NCBI RefSeq assembly: GCF_030816295.1
Contig: NZ_JAUSXV010000001.1
Location: 3,844,001-3,908,000 of the forward strand
DNA from: Microbacterium natoriense
GTDB lineage: Bacteria; Actinomycetota; Actinomycetes; Actinomycetales; Microbacteriaceae
Reading direction: 5' to 3'
Length of the DNA: 64,000 nt
The position numbers and the translations under genes are program-made. The notes under the pieces were generated by a model. The model searched no databases and was not told the DNA's origin. It worked only from the letters and a program-made list of their open reading frames with translations. Of the stretch, positions 1 through 8,220 are shown piece after piece (within the stretch, counting starts at the first letter, position 1; the number at the start of each line of letters is the position of its first letter).

Positions 1-696
1 GTGCGACCCGAGATCGGGGCGGCGGATGCCGAGCACGCCTCGTTCCGGAGGGCGCTCGGCGCAGACGTCGTCGACAGGCTCGATCTGCTCGACGAGAGGC
101 TCGACCTCGACCGGCTCGAGCGGTATCGCGGAGTCGTGGTGGGCGGCTCGCCGTTCAACGTGAGCGACCCGTCGAAATCGTCCGCGCAGCTGCGCGTCGA
201 GGCCGATCTCGAGCGCATCGCCGGCGCGGCGATCGATGCGAGGATCGCCGCGTTCTTCACGTGCTTCAGCATCGGAGTCCTGACGCGGATGCTGGGTGGA
301 GAGGTCGCGAACGACACTCCCGAGTCGGCGAGCGCGACAGTCATCGAGACCACGGCCGAGGGCGACGCCGATCCGGTGTTCGGCCCGAGTGCCCCGGCGC
401 TCACCGTGTTCACCGCCCATAAGGAGAGCGCGGTCGCGGTACCTGACGGCGCCGTGCTGCTCGCCACGAACGAGGTCTGCCCGGTGCAGGCGTACCGCGT
501 CGGAACGCATCTGTACGCCGCGCAGTTCCATCCCGAGCCCACCCCGCGCGATTTCGCCGACCGGATGACCTTCTACCGCACGACCGGATACTTCGACCCT
601 GAGGAGTTCGACCTCGTGCAGGGCCAGGTGCTCTCGGCATCCGTCACCGAGGGTGCCGCCCTCCTGCGCCGGTTCGCCGAGCAGTTCGCCGCCTGA
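1..696 (+). CDS. Class I glutamine amidotransferase-like protein (5' end cut by window)
   Basis: A glutamine amidotransferase domain of the GMP-synthase/GATase-1 fold, which hydrolyses glutamine or acts as a stand-alone amidohydrolase. The nucleophile elbow is FFTCFSIG, with Cys88 in the reading that begins at base 1, and the His-Glu pair lies in AAQFHPEP (His177, Glu179), so the triad is complete. The first codon in the window is GTG, but homologues normally begin about ten residues earlier (a beta strand before RPEIGAADAEH). The gene therefore most likely starts upstream of the window. The C-terminal tail of about 40 residues after the catalytic Glu is usual for this group. The substrate cannot be told from the sequence. 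Confidence 0.85.
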   Translation: MRPEIGAADAEHASFRRALGADVVDRLDLLDERLDLDRLERYRGVVVGGSPFNVSDPSKSSAQLRVEADLERIAGAAIDARIAAFFTCFSIGVLTRMLGGEVANDTPESASATVIETTAEGDADPVFGPSAPALTVFTAHKESAVAVPDGAVLLATNEVCPVQAYRVGTHLYAAQFHPEPTPRDFADRMTFYRTTGYFDPEEFDLVQGQVLSASVTEGAALLRRFAEQFAA

Positions 697-720
697 CGCG
701 ACCGGTATCGCTCACGGCTG

Positions 721-750
721 CCGGTCGTTGAGCGAGCGCAGCGAAACGCA
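721..750 (+). repeat. REP-like dispersed repeat, copy 1
   Basis: A short copy of a dispersed element with core ggtcgttgagcgagcgcagc followed by gaaacg. It lies just after the amidotransferase gene in direct orientation to copy 2, which begins 16 bases further on. Six other copies occur in this window in both orientations. Confidence 0.85.
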
Positions 751-766
751 CCGCCAAACCTTCACA

Positions 767-800
767 CCGGTCGTTGAGCGAGCGCAGCGAGACGAAACGC
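767..800 (+). repeat. REP-like dispersed repeat, copy 2
   Basis: Full-length copy of the same element (core ggtcgttgagcgagcgcagc, then gagacgaaacg). With copy 1 it forms a tandem pair in the gap between the amidotransferase and the convergent DUF222 gene. Confidence 0.88.
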
Positions 801-835
801 GTCCTTCGTCTGTTCGTCGTCAGTCAGTCATGCGG

Positions 836-2344
836 TCAGGTACGCAGCACTGTGCGCCGGGCCGGCTTCGCTGGGGTGGAGTGTCGTGGGGTGCGCCATC
901 GCTGAGCAGGGTCCCACCAGGCGGGACCGCGGATCTGGGGGATGCCGTCGTTCATGCGGATCTCCCACCCGGAATGATCGAGGGACCTGTGGTGCCACCA
1001 GCACAACGGGACCCCGTTGTCGGTGTGCGTGGGGCCGCCGCGGGCGTGTTCGGTGACGTGGTGGATTTCGCACCATGAGGCGGGGACGTGGCATCCGGGG
1101 ATGAGACATTCCCGGTCCCGAGCGACGATCGCCCGCCGCTGATGCGCGTTGAAGATCCGATCCGTCGTGGTGATGCCGACGATCCGGCCCTCGTCGAACA
1201 GCACCCGCTGGACCGCCCCGGTGCACGCGGTGTGCGCGGCCACCGACAGCGGCACCGGCGCCCCGTTCCCCGGAAGCGTCGCCCACCCCGTACCCGCGGC
1301 AAGATCCTTCGCGTCCACATGCACCACCAGCGTCGGCGCCGCGCCACCCAGCGACGGCATCTCCTCATGCCGCGCCGCGATCCCCAACGCCGCCGCAAGA
1401 GCGTCATGACGCTTCTGGCCGGGCGTGCGCGGATCGATCACATTCCGCGGATCCACATTGAACTCGTCGACCTCGTCGTCTCCCGCGGTCTCGGTGAACG
1501 CGACGCCGGGGGCGGGAGCGCCGCCGACTTTCGGGTTGTTGAACGCGTCGAAGATCTGCTGCAGCTGCGCCGCCACCTCCGGGGTGATGTTCCCGACGAG
1601 GCGATGCGCGCCCTTCTGCAACCGCCCGAGGTTCAGAAACCGCCCCTGCTGCGCGTCGCGGTCCGTGGGCTCCGCCCCATCCGGATCCAGAATCATCGCC
1701 AGCGTCGACGCGAGGTGCCGCAGATCATCCGCGGTGGCCGGAGGACCAGGCTGCTTCCCACCCGCAGCGGTGTCCGCATCCGCCTCCACGGAGGGATCCG
1801 TGTCACCCGCGGCATCCTCTTCGAGTTCTTGTGCGGCCCCGTCGGTCGCCTCGGTGTCGCGGAGTCCGCGGGCGTGCCCAGCGAGGACCTCATCCACCCA
1901 AAGGCGTTCGTCGGTCCCGATGCGGGCGCGGGCGTACTCGATCGGCGCGGTCGCGGCCAGCAACCCAGGGATGCCGACCGCCCCGTCCAGCAGCGCGTCC
2001 CGCAGCGCCGGCCATCGAGCGGGCAACCGCTCCCCCGACACCAGGTTCACGTCCCGCGCCACCAGGCCCGCCGCGCGCGTGAACTTCGACGCCGACGGTG
2101 CATCGGTCAGCAGCGCTCGCTGCAGCAGCTCGTTCATGCCCCGGCATCCGAACCGATGACCGAACTCCACCTCCGCCGACGCCACCGCCTCCACCACGAC
2201 CGCATCGACCAGCCGCGACACCTCACCGGCACCCCGCAACGCCTCGGCCCGCTCCGCATCCGACAGGCCCGCGAGGGCATCGTCGGACAGCACCGCACGC
2301 AGGTCGGTCGCGACCCGGGCGAGAGCGGAAACCGTGCTGTTCAT
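836..2344 (-). CDS. DUF222 domain-containing HNH endonuclease-like protein
   Basis: A 502-residue protein with an N-terminal helical DUF222 (13E12-repeat type) region over roughly the first 350 residues. It ends in an HNH nuclease domain: a CLIPGCHVP zinc knuckle, then EIHHVTEHARGG and LCWWHH. This family is abundant and multi-copy in Actinobacteria. DNA cleavage is inferred from the HNH motif, and the biological role is not established. Acidic linkers (residues about 160-200) separate the parts. The start at 2344 is preceded on its own strand by a 7-bp inverted repeat that spans the start codon, which suggests repression by a bound protein or a near-leaderless transcript. Confidence 0.9.
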   Translation of the reverse strand: MNSTVSALARVATDLRAVLSDDALAGLSDAERAEALRGAGEVSRLVDAVVVEAVASAEVEFGHRFGCRGMNELLQRALLTDAPSASKFTRAAGLVARDVNLVSGERLPARWPALRDALLDGAVGIPGLLAATAPIEYARARIGTDERLWVDEVLAGHARGLRDTEATDGAAQELEEDAAGDTDPSVEADADTAAGGKQPGPPATADDLRHLASTLAMILDPDGAEPTDRDAQQGRFLNLGRLQKGAHRLVGNITPEVAAQLQQIFDAFNNPKVGGAPAPGVAFTETAGDDEVDEFNVDPRNVIDPRTPGQKRHDALAAALGIAARHEEMPSLGGAAPTLVVHVDAKDLAAGTGWATLPGNGAPVPLSVAAHTACTGAVQRVLFDEGRIVGITTTDRIFNAHQRRAIVARDRECLIPGCHVPASWCEIHHVTEHARGGPTHTDNGVPLCWWHHRSLDHSGWEIRMNDGIPQIRGPAWWDPAQRWRTPRHSTPAKPARRTVLRT

Positions 2345-2358
2345 ACCTTCAGTATGAA
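2340..2358. promoter_or_regulatory. Inverted repeat over the DUF222 start codon
   Basis: Perfect dyad ttcatac-N5-gtatgaa. Its left arm contains the complement of the DUF222/HNH start codon (2342-2344). A symmetric site at this position is well placed for an autoregulatory operator. The catact hexamer on the minus strand, about 7 nt before the ATG, could serve as a -10 box for a near-leaderless transcript. This is inference from symmetry and position only. Confidence 0.45.
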
Positions 2359-2565
2359 CAGGGCCACCGACATTCCGACCCCTGAATGAGCCTGATCAGA
2401 GAACTTTTCCCACCCTTTCACCGACGCCCCTGCCGAGCGACATCAACACCGCACTCCGGTCGCTGTTCATGCCGCCGAAACCGACCGCAAACTGCACCAA
2501 ACGCGACCGGAACGGGCACCTGGGGGGACCCCGGATCGGTCACCAACCTGCCGTGAATCTCACGA

Positions 2566-2604
2566 CGTTTCGTCTCGTCGCTGCGCTCCTCGCTCAACGA
2601 CCGG
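2566..2604 (-). repeat. REP-like dispersed repeat, copy 3
   Basis: Reverse-orientation copy (cgtttcgtctcg ... cgctcaacgaccgg), with the gag-gagcgcagcgac variant in the middle. It is followed 11 bases later by copy 4 in the same orientation. Confidence 0.88.
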
Positions 2605-2615
2605 TGACAGAGGCA

Positions 2616-2648
2616 CGCCTCGTCTCGCTCCGCTCGCTCAACGACCGG
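2616..2648 (-). repeat. REP-like dispersed repeat, copy 4
   Basis: Reverse-orientation copy ending in cgctcgctcaacgaccgg. It lies immediately downstream of the stop codon of the leftward gene that ends at 2674, a position typical of intergenic palindromic repeats. Confidence 0.88.
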
Positions 2649-2673
2649 AAACACGCGCGGCGCCGGCGCCGAA

Positions 2674-3129
2674 TCAGCCGAGCAGTTCCACCCGCTCCCG
2701 CAGATACCCGCCCAGGGGCACGAACCCGCCCGCCGCGCTCCAGCGCACCGAGGGCACTCCGTCGATCAGGGAGAGCGGCCCTGAAGAGCCGCCGGCATCC
2801 ACTGCCTCCACGTCGATCACGCTCCAGCCGACGTGTGCGATCTCCCCTTCGCGGAAGCCGCCGCGCAGGGCCAGCGCCCGACGCTCTGCCCGGTCGCGCG
2901 CCGACTCGGCCGTGTACCCTCTCCGCCCGGGCTCCGCGGCGCGCAGCACCTCGGCCGTGGCGAGCGCGTGAGTGTCGGTGAGCAGCAGCACGCCGAGGTG
3001 CCAGGCCTCGCCGACGCGCACGATGCGATGCCCACGCCACCGCGAGCTCCGCTCTTCGCCGAGCCCCTCTTTCGGAACTCCGGCGAGAGCCGATCGGGCA
3101 TCGTCGAGAAGTCGTGCGGCAGTGTCCAC
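2674..3129 (-). CDS. Conserved actinobacterial protein of unknown function
   Basis: A 151-residue protein read from a GTG start at 3129. It has no signal peptide or membrane segment. It contains a WRGHRIVRVGEAWHLGVLLLT stretch and a positively charged helix (ARDRAERRALALRGGF). The sequence pattern is familiar from Microbacteriaceae genomes, but I cannot assign a function. Codon use is like its neighbours. It is divergent from purU, with only about 75 bases between the two start codons, so the promoters must lie back to back. The GTG start was chosen because the frame upstream contains no better start before the purU leader. Confidence 0.7.
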   Translation of the reverse strand: MDTAARLLDDARSALAGVPKEGLGEERSSRWRGHRIVRVGEAWHLGVLLLTDTHALATAEVLRAAEPGRRGYTAESARDRAERRALALRGGFREGEIAHVGWSVIDVEAVDAGGSSGPLSLIDGVPSVRWSAAGGFVPLGGYLRERVELLG

Positions 3130-3204
3130 GACTCCAGGTTAGGAGCCGATTCGCCCGGCACCGGCATCCACGGCAGAATCGATGCACACCCTCGAGGAGC
3201 CCTC

Positions 3205-4056
3205 ATGTCTCAGCCTGATACCGCCCGTCTGCTCATCGCCTGCGACGACCAGCCAGGCATCGTCGCCGCCGTGGCCGGCGTGCTCTCTGAGCACGGGGCG
3301 AACATCATCTCCCTCGACCAGCACTCCACCGACTCCGAAGGCGGCCGGTTCTTCCAGCGCACGGTCATCCATCTGCCCGGCCTGTCGGCCGCCCGCCCCG
3401 CACTCGAGGCCGATCTCGAGAAGGTCGCCGAGCGCTTCGGCATGGAGTGGTCGCTGCACGACACGGCCCGCCGCAAGCGGGTCGCGATCTTCGTGTCGAA
3501 GTACGACCACTGCCTGATGGAGCTGCTGTGGCGCACGCAGCGCGGCCAGCTCGACATCGACATCACGATGGTCGTGTCGAACCATCCGGATCTCGCCGAG
3601 GCCGTCCGTTCCTTCGGAGTCCCGTTCGTGCACATCCCCTCCGGCGACAAGCAGGCCATGGAGCAGCGGCAGCTCGAGCTCCTTCGAGGCAATGTCGATC
3701 TCGTGGTCCTCGCGAGGTACATGCAGATCCTCACCGACGACTTCATCGTCGGCCTCGGCGCACCCGTGATCAACATCCACCATTCTTTCCTGCCGGCGTT
3801 CATCGGGGCGAATCCCTATGCGCGCGCGAAGGAGCGCGGCGTCAAGCTGATCGGCGCGACCGCGCACTACGCGACGGCCGACCTCGACGAGGGACCGATC
3901 ATCGAGCAGGACGTGACGCGCGTCACGCATTCCGAGTCCGCCGCCGAGCTGCAGCGTCGTGGGGCTGACGTCGAGCGCCTGGTGCTCGCCCGCGCCGTGC
4001 AGTGGCACGCCGAGGACCGCGTGATCGTGCATGGGAAGTCCACCGTCATCCTGTAG
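3205..4056 (+). CDS. purU: Formyltetrahydrofolate deformylase PurU
   Basis: Hydrolyses 10-formyl-tetrahydrofolate to tetrahydrofolate and formate, balancing the one-carbon pool. The 283-residue product has the standard length. An N-terminal ACT domain (residues about 5-85, beginning LLIACDDQPGIVAAV) precedes a formyltransferase domain. The catalytic Asn-His pair is in INIHHSFLPAF and the Asp in ATADLDEGPIIEQDV. The ATG at 3205 was chosen over in-frame upstream starts because it aligns with the ACT domain beginning. A GAGG-type ribosome-binding site (ctcgaggagccctc) precedes it. It stands alone between a divergent and a convergent gene. Confidence 0.95.
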   Translation: MSQPDTARLLIACDDQPGIVAAVAGVLSEHGANIISLDQHSTDSEGGRFFQRTVIHLPGLSAARPALEADLEKVAERFGMEWSLHDTARRKRVAIFVSKYDHCLMELLWRTQRGQLDIDITMVVSNHPDLAEAVRSFGVPFVHIPSGDKQAMEQRQLELLRGNVDLVVLARYMQILTDDFIVGLGAPVINIHHSFLPAFIGANPYARAKERGVKLIGATAHYATADLDEGPIIEQDVTRVTHSESAAELQRRGADVERLVLARAVQWHAEDRVIVHGKSTVIL

Positions 4057-4078
4057 CCCACCCGGATGCCGGCGCGGA

Positions 4079-5113
4079 TCACCGCCCGTCCGGAACCCCG
4101 GCCACCAGCTCTTCGAAGGCCTCTCGCGCTGATGCGTACCGTGCGAGGGGTGCGGCCTGCCCCATCCACAGCGACTGCAGCTCGCCGAGATTCTGCTCGC
4201 CGGCCGCAGCACGGAAGCGGCCGGTGAGCCAGTTCTGCATCGGGAAGGGCGCGATCGTGCCGCTCGCCTCGATCGCTCGCACGGCGCGGTTGCGGGCTCC
4301 TCTCGCGAGGCGTCCGCTCATGGCCGTCGTCAGCACCGTCTCATCAGCTGCGGTCGAGCCGATCGCGGCTCGGTGCCCTTCCGAAGCGGCCGATTCCGCC
4401 GTCGCGAGGAACGCCGTGCCCACCTGCACTCCGGCGGCCCCCAGAGCGAACGCTGCGGCCACACCGCGCCGATCCGAGATGCCGCCCGCCGCGATCACCG
4501 GAACGTCCACGGCGTCCACGGCCTGGGGCAGCAGGGCGAACAGACCGACCAGCGAGTCCTCGGCCGGCTTCAGGAACGACACACGATGGCCTCCCGCCTC
4601 GGCGCCGGTCGCGACGATCGCGTCGACGCCGGCATTCGACAGCGCGACGGCCTCGGCGACCGTGGTCGCGGTACCCACGACGCGGATGCCGCGGCCGTGC
4701 GCCTCCTCCACCAGCGACTCCGAGGGCACGCCGAACACGACGCTGAGCACTGCCGGTGCCGCCTCGAGAATCGCTTCGGTCTGCTCATCGAGAGACGGCA
4801 GGTACTGCTCCGGTCGCTGGGGGACGTCCACTCCGACCGCGGAGTAGAACGGCTCGAGCGCCTGGGCGAAGACGGCGTGCTGCGGGTTCGGCGCGACCTC
4901 GTCGCCCCTGGGCAGCCAGACGTTCACCGCGAACGGCTTCGAGGTCGCGGCCCGGATCGCGGCGATGGTCGAGCGGATGCGGTCACCGTCGTAGCCGTAC
5001 AGGCCGTACGACCCGAGGCCTCCTGCTTCGCTCACCGCCGCAGTCAGGGCGACGGACGACATCCCGCCGAAGGGGCCGAGGACGATCGGATGCTCGAGGT
5101 CGAAGAAGCTCAT
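4079..5113 (-). CDS. Nitronate monooxygenase family protein
   Basis: An FMN-dependent TIM-barrel enzyme of the nitronate monooxygenase (2-nitropropane dioxygenase) family, 344 residues. The N-terminus PIVLGPFGGMSSVALTAAVSEAGGLG is typical, as is ATGAEAGGHRVSF carrying the family's His. The phosphate-binding IAAGGISDRRGVAAAFALGA segment completes the FMN site. The start at 5113 (MSFFDLEHP) fits family length, and the open frame further upstream is not conserved-looking. The natural substrate may be an alkyl nitronate or another flavin substrate, since the family is often annotated more narrowly than the data allow. It converges on purU with 22 bases between the stops. Confidence 0.9.
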   Translation of the reverse strand: MSFFDLEHPIVLGPFGGMSSVALTAAVSEAGGLGSYGLYGYDGDRIRSTIAAIRAATSKPFAVNVWLPRGDEVAPNPQHAVFAQALEPFYSAVGVDVPQRPEQYLPSLDEQTEAILEAAPAVLSVVFGVPSESLVEEAHGRGIRVVGTATTVAEAVALSNAGVDAIVATGAEAGGHRVSFLKPAEDSLVGLFALLPQAVDAVDVPVIAAGGISDRRGVAAAFALGAAGVQVGTAFLATAESAASEGHRAAIGSTAADETVLTTAMSGRLARGARNRAVRAIEASGTIAPFPMQNWLTGRFRAAAGEQNLGELQSLWMGQAAPLARYASAREAFEELVAGVPDGR

Positions 5114-5195
5114 GAATCCGACGTTACGCCTGCAGCGCACGGGAAGGATCGACGATGACGGGGGTGATAGCGTCGCTTCCGAAAGGGGTGCGCGC

Positions 5196-5468
5196 ATGAG
5201 CGAGTGGTTCGGCGAGATGCTGGGCTTCGTCGCGGCCGCGCTCGGACTCGTCCAGATCCCCGATGCCGCAGCCCTCGGGCTCGCGATCGCCCTCGTCGCC
5301 GTCACCGTTCTCACGATCGCCGTGACGCTCACGCTGCTGCCGCTGCGGACCGCGGGCAGACCGCATCCGCATCGCGCCATCAGCGCCGGAACCCGACTCG
5401 ACCAGAGCGATCCGGATGCCGCGGGCCACCCGCGTCCTCGTGCGCCGGGAGTCGCCGTACCCGCGTAG
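5196..5468 (+). CDS. Small membrane protein (DUF6412-like) upstream of yidC paralogue
   Basis: A 90-residue protein. A hydrophobic region (residues about 8-52) reads as one long or two short membrane segments, followed by a polar, Pro/Arg/His-rich tail. It resembles the small DUF6412 type often found beside YidC-like genes in Actinobacteria, but I assign the family only tentatively. The ATG at 5196 is preceded by gaaagggg at a good distance. It is 60 bases upstream of the YidC paralogue in the same direction, so the two probably form an operon. Confidence 0.7.
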   Translation: MSEWFGEMLGFVAAALGLVQIPDAAALGLAIALVAVTVLTIAVTLTLLPLRTAGRPHPHRAISAGTRLDQSDPDAAGHPRPRAPGVAVPA

Positions 5469-5528
5469 TCCCTGATCGGGAGTGCGCGGTCTTCGCCGAC
5501 CCTCCCGACTCATGAAAAGGACAACGTT

Positions 5529-6278
5529 GTGGACATCTTCGCCTTCCCTCCCCTGAACTGGCTGCTCGACGCCGCCTACCGCGGCCTCGCCGGCCTCTCC
5601 GACCTCCTTGATCCCCTGAGCACAGCATCCGCCGCCCTGGCCGTCGTGCTGGTGACTCTGCTCGTTCGGGCCCTGCTGATCCCGGTGGGCATCTCGCAGG
5701 CGAAAGCCGAGCAGACAAGAGCCCGGCTCGCGCCCCAGCTGCGCGCGCTGCAGCAGAAGCACAAGAAGAACCCCGAGAAGCTGCAGGCCGCGATGCTCGA
5801 CCTGTATCGCCGCGAGAACACCTCGCCCTTCGCCGGGATGCTCCCGGTGCTCGCGCAGGCGCCGGTCGTCGGCATCCTGTACACGCTGTTCATCCGCCCT
5901 GAGATCGCCGGGCATCCGAACGAGCTGCTCACGCACGACCTGTTCGGCGCACCGCTCGGCACGAGCCTCGTCCACATGCTGACGGCCGGGCCGTTCTCGG
6001 GAGCCACACTGCTCGTCACTGGCGCGCTCATCGTGATCATGATCGTGGTCGCCGACATCACGAGGCGGGTGTTCCGACCCGCTCCCGTAGACGACTCCCC
6101 GATGTCGTCGCCGGGGATGCTGCGCGTGATGAGCGCTCTGCACTACCTGACGGCGGTGTTCGCGGTCTTCGTCCCGCTCGCCGCAGCGCTCTACCTCACG
6201 GTCACGGTTGCGTGGACTCTCGTGCAGCGCGTCGTGCTCCGCCGGCGCTACCCGATGCCCGTGCCGGTCGCGGCCTGA
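5529..6278 (+). CDS. YidC/Oxa1/Alb3-family membrane protein insertase (paralogue)
   Basis: A membrane insertase of the YidC/Oxa1 family, 249 residues. It begins with a short periplasmic-side helix (FPPLNWLLDAAYRGLAGLSD), then a first core segment (ALAVVLVTLLVRALLIPVG) containing the conserved hydrophilic-groove Arg. A cytoplasmic coiled hairpin follows (RARLAPQLRALQQKHKKNPEKL), then the remaining core helices. It lacks the long basic tail of the main YidC next to rnpA, so it is likely a second paralogue. The GTG start at 5529 follows an aaaaggac ribosome-binding site. It probably inserts or folds particular membrane proteins together with the small membrane protein upstream. Confidence 0.88.
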   Translation: MDIFAFPPLNWLLDAAYRGLAGLSDLLDPLSTASAALAVVLVTLLVRALLIPVGISQAKAEQTRARLAPQLRALQQKHKKNPEKLQAAMLDLYRRENTSPFAGMLPVLAQAPVVGILYTLFIRPEIAGHPNELLTHDLFGAPLGTSLVHMLTAGPFSGATLLVTGALIVIMIVVADITRRVFRPAPVDDSPMSSPGMLRVMSALHYLTAVFAVFVPLAAALYLTVTVAWTLVQRVVLRRRYPMPVPVAA

Positions 6279-6306
6279 CGCGTGCTGCTGCCCGCACCGG
6301 ACCGGT

Positions 6307-7216
6307 TCAGTCGGGCAACGGGATCGGAGCGGTGAAGGGGCCGTCGGAGCGACGGTCCCTTCGCACGCCGAGAGTCGTGCCCACGCTCGCAGCGATCACC
6401 AGGGCGACCGCCAACATCCGCAGCACCGTCGCGTCCTGTCCCAGGATCATCCAGCCCGCCAGCGTCGCGAAGGCGGGTTCCAGGCTCAGCAGCACACCGA
6501 ACACCCGTTGCGGCAGCCGCCGGAGCGCGGCGAGTTCGAACGTGTACGGGATGACGGACGACAGCACGGCGGTGATGGAGGCGAGCAGCAGCAGGTCAGG
6601 CGCGCCGGCCACGGTGACGGATGCCGGTACTCCGACGGGAAGCAGAAGAACCGCGGCGACCAGCAGCCCGATGGACAGGCCGCCGTGCCCCGGGATGAGC
6701 GAACCCACGCGCGCGCTCATCCGGATGTACATGATCCAGAATCCGGCCGCGACGAAGATGAACAGCAGCCCGAGGGGATCGAGCGGCTCGGCGCCGATCA
6801 TGCCGTCCACACCCAGCAGAGCCATGCCGAGGAGAGCCACTCCCACCCAGATCGCATCCGCCACCCGCCGCGTCAGCACGGCGGCGAGCACGAGCGGCCC
6901 GAGGAACTCGATGGCCACCGCGGGCCCGAGCGGGATGCGGTCGATCGCGGCGTAGAAGAATCCGTTCATGGCGGCGAGCGAGACGCCGAACAGCACCGCC
7001 GCCAGCCACTGCTGACGGGTCCATCGCCGCGGTCGCGGTCGCACGATGACGAGCAGGAGGAGCGCCGCGATCGCCACGCGCAAAGACGTGACGCCCCAGG
7101 GCCCCCAGCACGGGGAACAGTTGCGCGGCGACCGCGGCGCCGAACGGCAGAGAGAGGCACGAGCCGACGACGAGGGCCACACCCACGAAGGGGCGGGACG
7201 ACGTCGGCGGCTGCAC
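6307..7216 (-). pseudogene. EamA/RhtA-type DMT transporter, broken by a one-base frameshift
   Basis: A ten-helix drug/metabolite transporter of the EamA (RhtA-like) group, about 303 residues when rejoined. The N-terminus (MQPPTSSRPFVGVALVVG, then LPFGAAVAAQLFPVLGA) lies in the frame that starts at 7216. The rest (GVTSLRVAIAALLLL to the C-terminus) lies in a different frame. The break is in a cccc run at 7094-7097 (gggg on the coding strand). Removing one base restores FPVLGALGVTSLR, the expected family sequence. Everything after the break is intact through IPLPD, so this is either a recent mutation or a homopolymer error in the sequence. The substrate, probably an amino acid or metabolite for export, is unknown. 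Confidence 0.8.
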
Positions 7217-7242
7217 CTCTCCAGCCTAGGGGCGCGCTGCGG

Positions 7243-8127
7243 TCAGAGCGGCTTGCCCCCTGTCACGGCGAGCACCGAACCCGAGACATAGGACGACTCG
7301 GCCGAGGCCAGATACACGTACGCGCCGGCGAGCTCGGCCGGCTGGCCCGCTCTGCCCAGCGGCGTGTCGGCCCCGAAGGACTTCAGCCGCTCGGCATCCC
7401 ACCCGGTCGCGGGGATCAGCGGCGTCCAGATCGGCCCGGGGGCCACGGCGTTCACCCGCACGCCCCGCGGGCCGGCCTCCTCGGCGAGCGCCTTCACGAA
7501 CGCCACCTGAGCCGCCTTGGTCATGGCGTAGTCGAGCAGACCGGGTGAGGGGTGGAAGGCCTGGATGGATGCGGTCACGATGATGCTCGCACCCGGCTCC
7601 AGATCGGGCAGCGCCGCTCGCGTCGTGAACAGCTGCGAGACGAGGTTGGTGTCGAAGACCCGGCGCATCCGCTCGGTGCGCAGGTTCTCGATGCCGTCGA
7701 TGTCATGCTGATAGCCGGCATTGAGAACCAGGACGTCGAGTCCTCCGAGCGCCTTCCGCGTCTCGAAGACGATGTCCGCGGCGAAGGACTCGTCGCGGAT
7801 GTCTCCCGCGAGGCTCACGCCATTGCGGCCGGCCTCTCGGATCAGGGCGACCGTCTCGTCGGCATCCGCCTGTTCCTCGGGCAGATGCACGATCGCGACG
7901 TCCGCGCCCTCACGGGCGAAGGCGATCGCCGCCGCCCGGCCGATGCCGGAGTCGCCTCCCGTGATGAGCGCTCGCCGGCCCTCGAGGCGCCCGTGGCCCA
8001 CGTAGCTCTTCTCACCGTGGTCCGGCCGAGGGATGGTCTCGTCCGTGTGACCCGGCTGGTCCTGGTGCTGCGGAGGGAATCCCTCCTCGCGGTGTGCGTG
8101 GCGGGGGTCGTTGGTGGCGTCGCTCAT
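7243..8127 (-). CDS. SDR family oxidoreductase (YhdF/YghA-type)
   Basis: A classical short-chain dehydrogenase with the extended, hydrophilic N-terminus (about 45 residues, rich in His/Glu/Gln) seen in the general-stress SDRs of the YhdF/GSP39 and YghA kind. The NAD(P) motif TGGDSGIG lies at 56-63, NAG at 136-138, and the catalytic set is Ser187, Tyr200 and Lys204 (YAMTK). A perfect gaggaggagatt ribosome-binding site precedes the ATG at 8127. The gene has a GTCAACCCCC motif 63 nt upstream, shared with five other genes here, which suggests co-regulation with the stress-like set around it. The physiological substrate is unknown. Confidence 0.9.
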   Translation of the reverse strand: MSDATNDPRHAHREEGFPPQHQDQPGHTDETIPRPDHGEKSYVGHGRLEGRRALITGGDSGIGRAAAIAFAREGADVAIVHLPEEQADADETVALIREAGRNGVSLAGDIRDESFAADIVFETRKALGGLDVLVLNAGYQHDIDGIENLRTERMRRVFDTNLVSQLFTTRAALPDLEPGASIIVTASIQAFHPSPGLLDYAMTKAAQVAFVKALAEEAGPRGVRVNAVAPGPIWTPLIPATGWDAERLKSFGADTPLGRAGQPAELAGAYVYLASAESSYVSGSVLAVTGGKPL

Positions 8128-8189
8128 CGAATCTCCTCCTCAGTCGTCTGCGGAGTCTCCAGCCTGTGATCTGCGCCTCAGCCGTTCCA

Positions 8190-8199
8190 GGGGGTTGAC
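8190..8199 (-). promoter_or_regulatory. GTCAAnCCC motif upstream of SDR gene
   Basis: GTCAACCCCC on the minus strand, 63 nt before the SDR start codon. It is one of six similar sites at nearly constant distance from stress-type genes in this window (10915, 11711, 13162, 13189 and 39860). It could be a -35 element for an alternative sigma factor or an activator site. Confidence 0.45.
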
Positions 8200-8220
8200 A
8201 CGGCACAGCGCCCGCCACTG

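Larger units (their letters stand above)
2345..2673. other. Intergenic region with repeat pair, no supported gene
   Basis: A gap of 329 bases between two leftward genes. It contains the operator-like dyad at its left edge and two dispersed repeat copies near the right end. The remaining part (2360-2560) has short open frames in several phases but no ribosome-binding site with a plausible product. The longest frame is built from the repeat sequence itself and is not supported as a gene. Confidence 0.7.

Noticed and set aside
2418..2654. A 78-codon minus-strand frame near 2.5 kb
   Set aside because: It is built mostly from the dispersed repeat and its flanks, with no ribosome-binding site.
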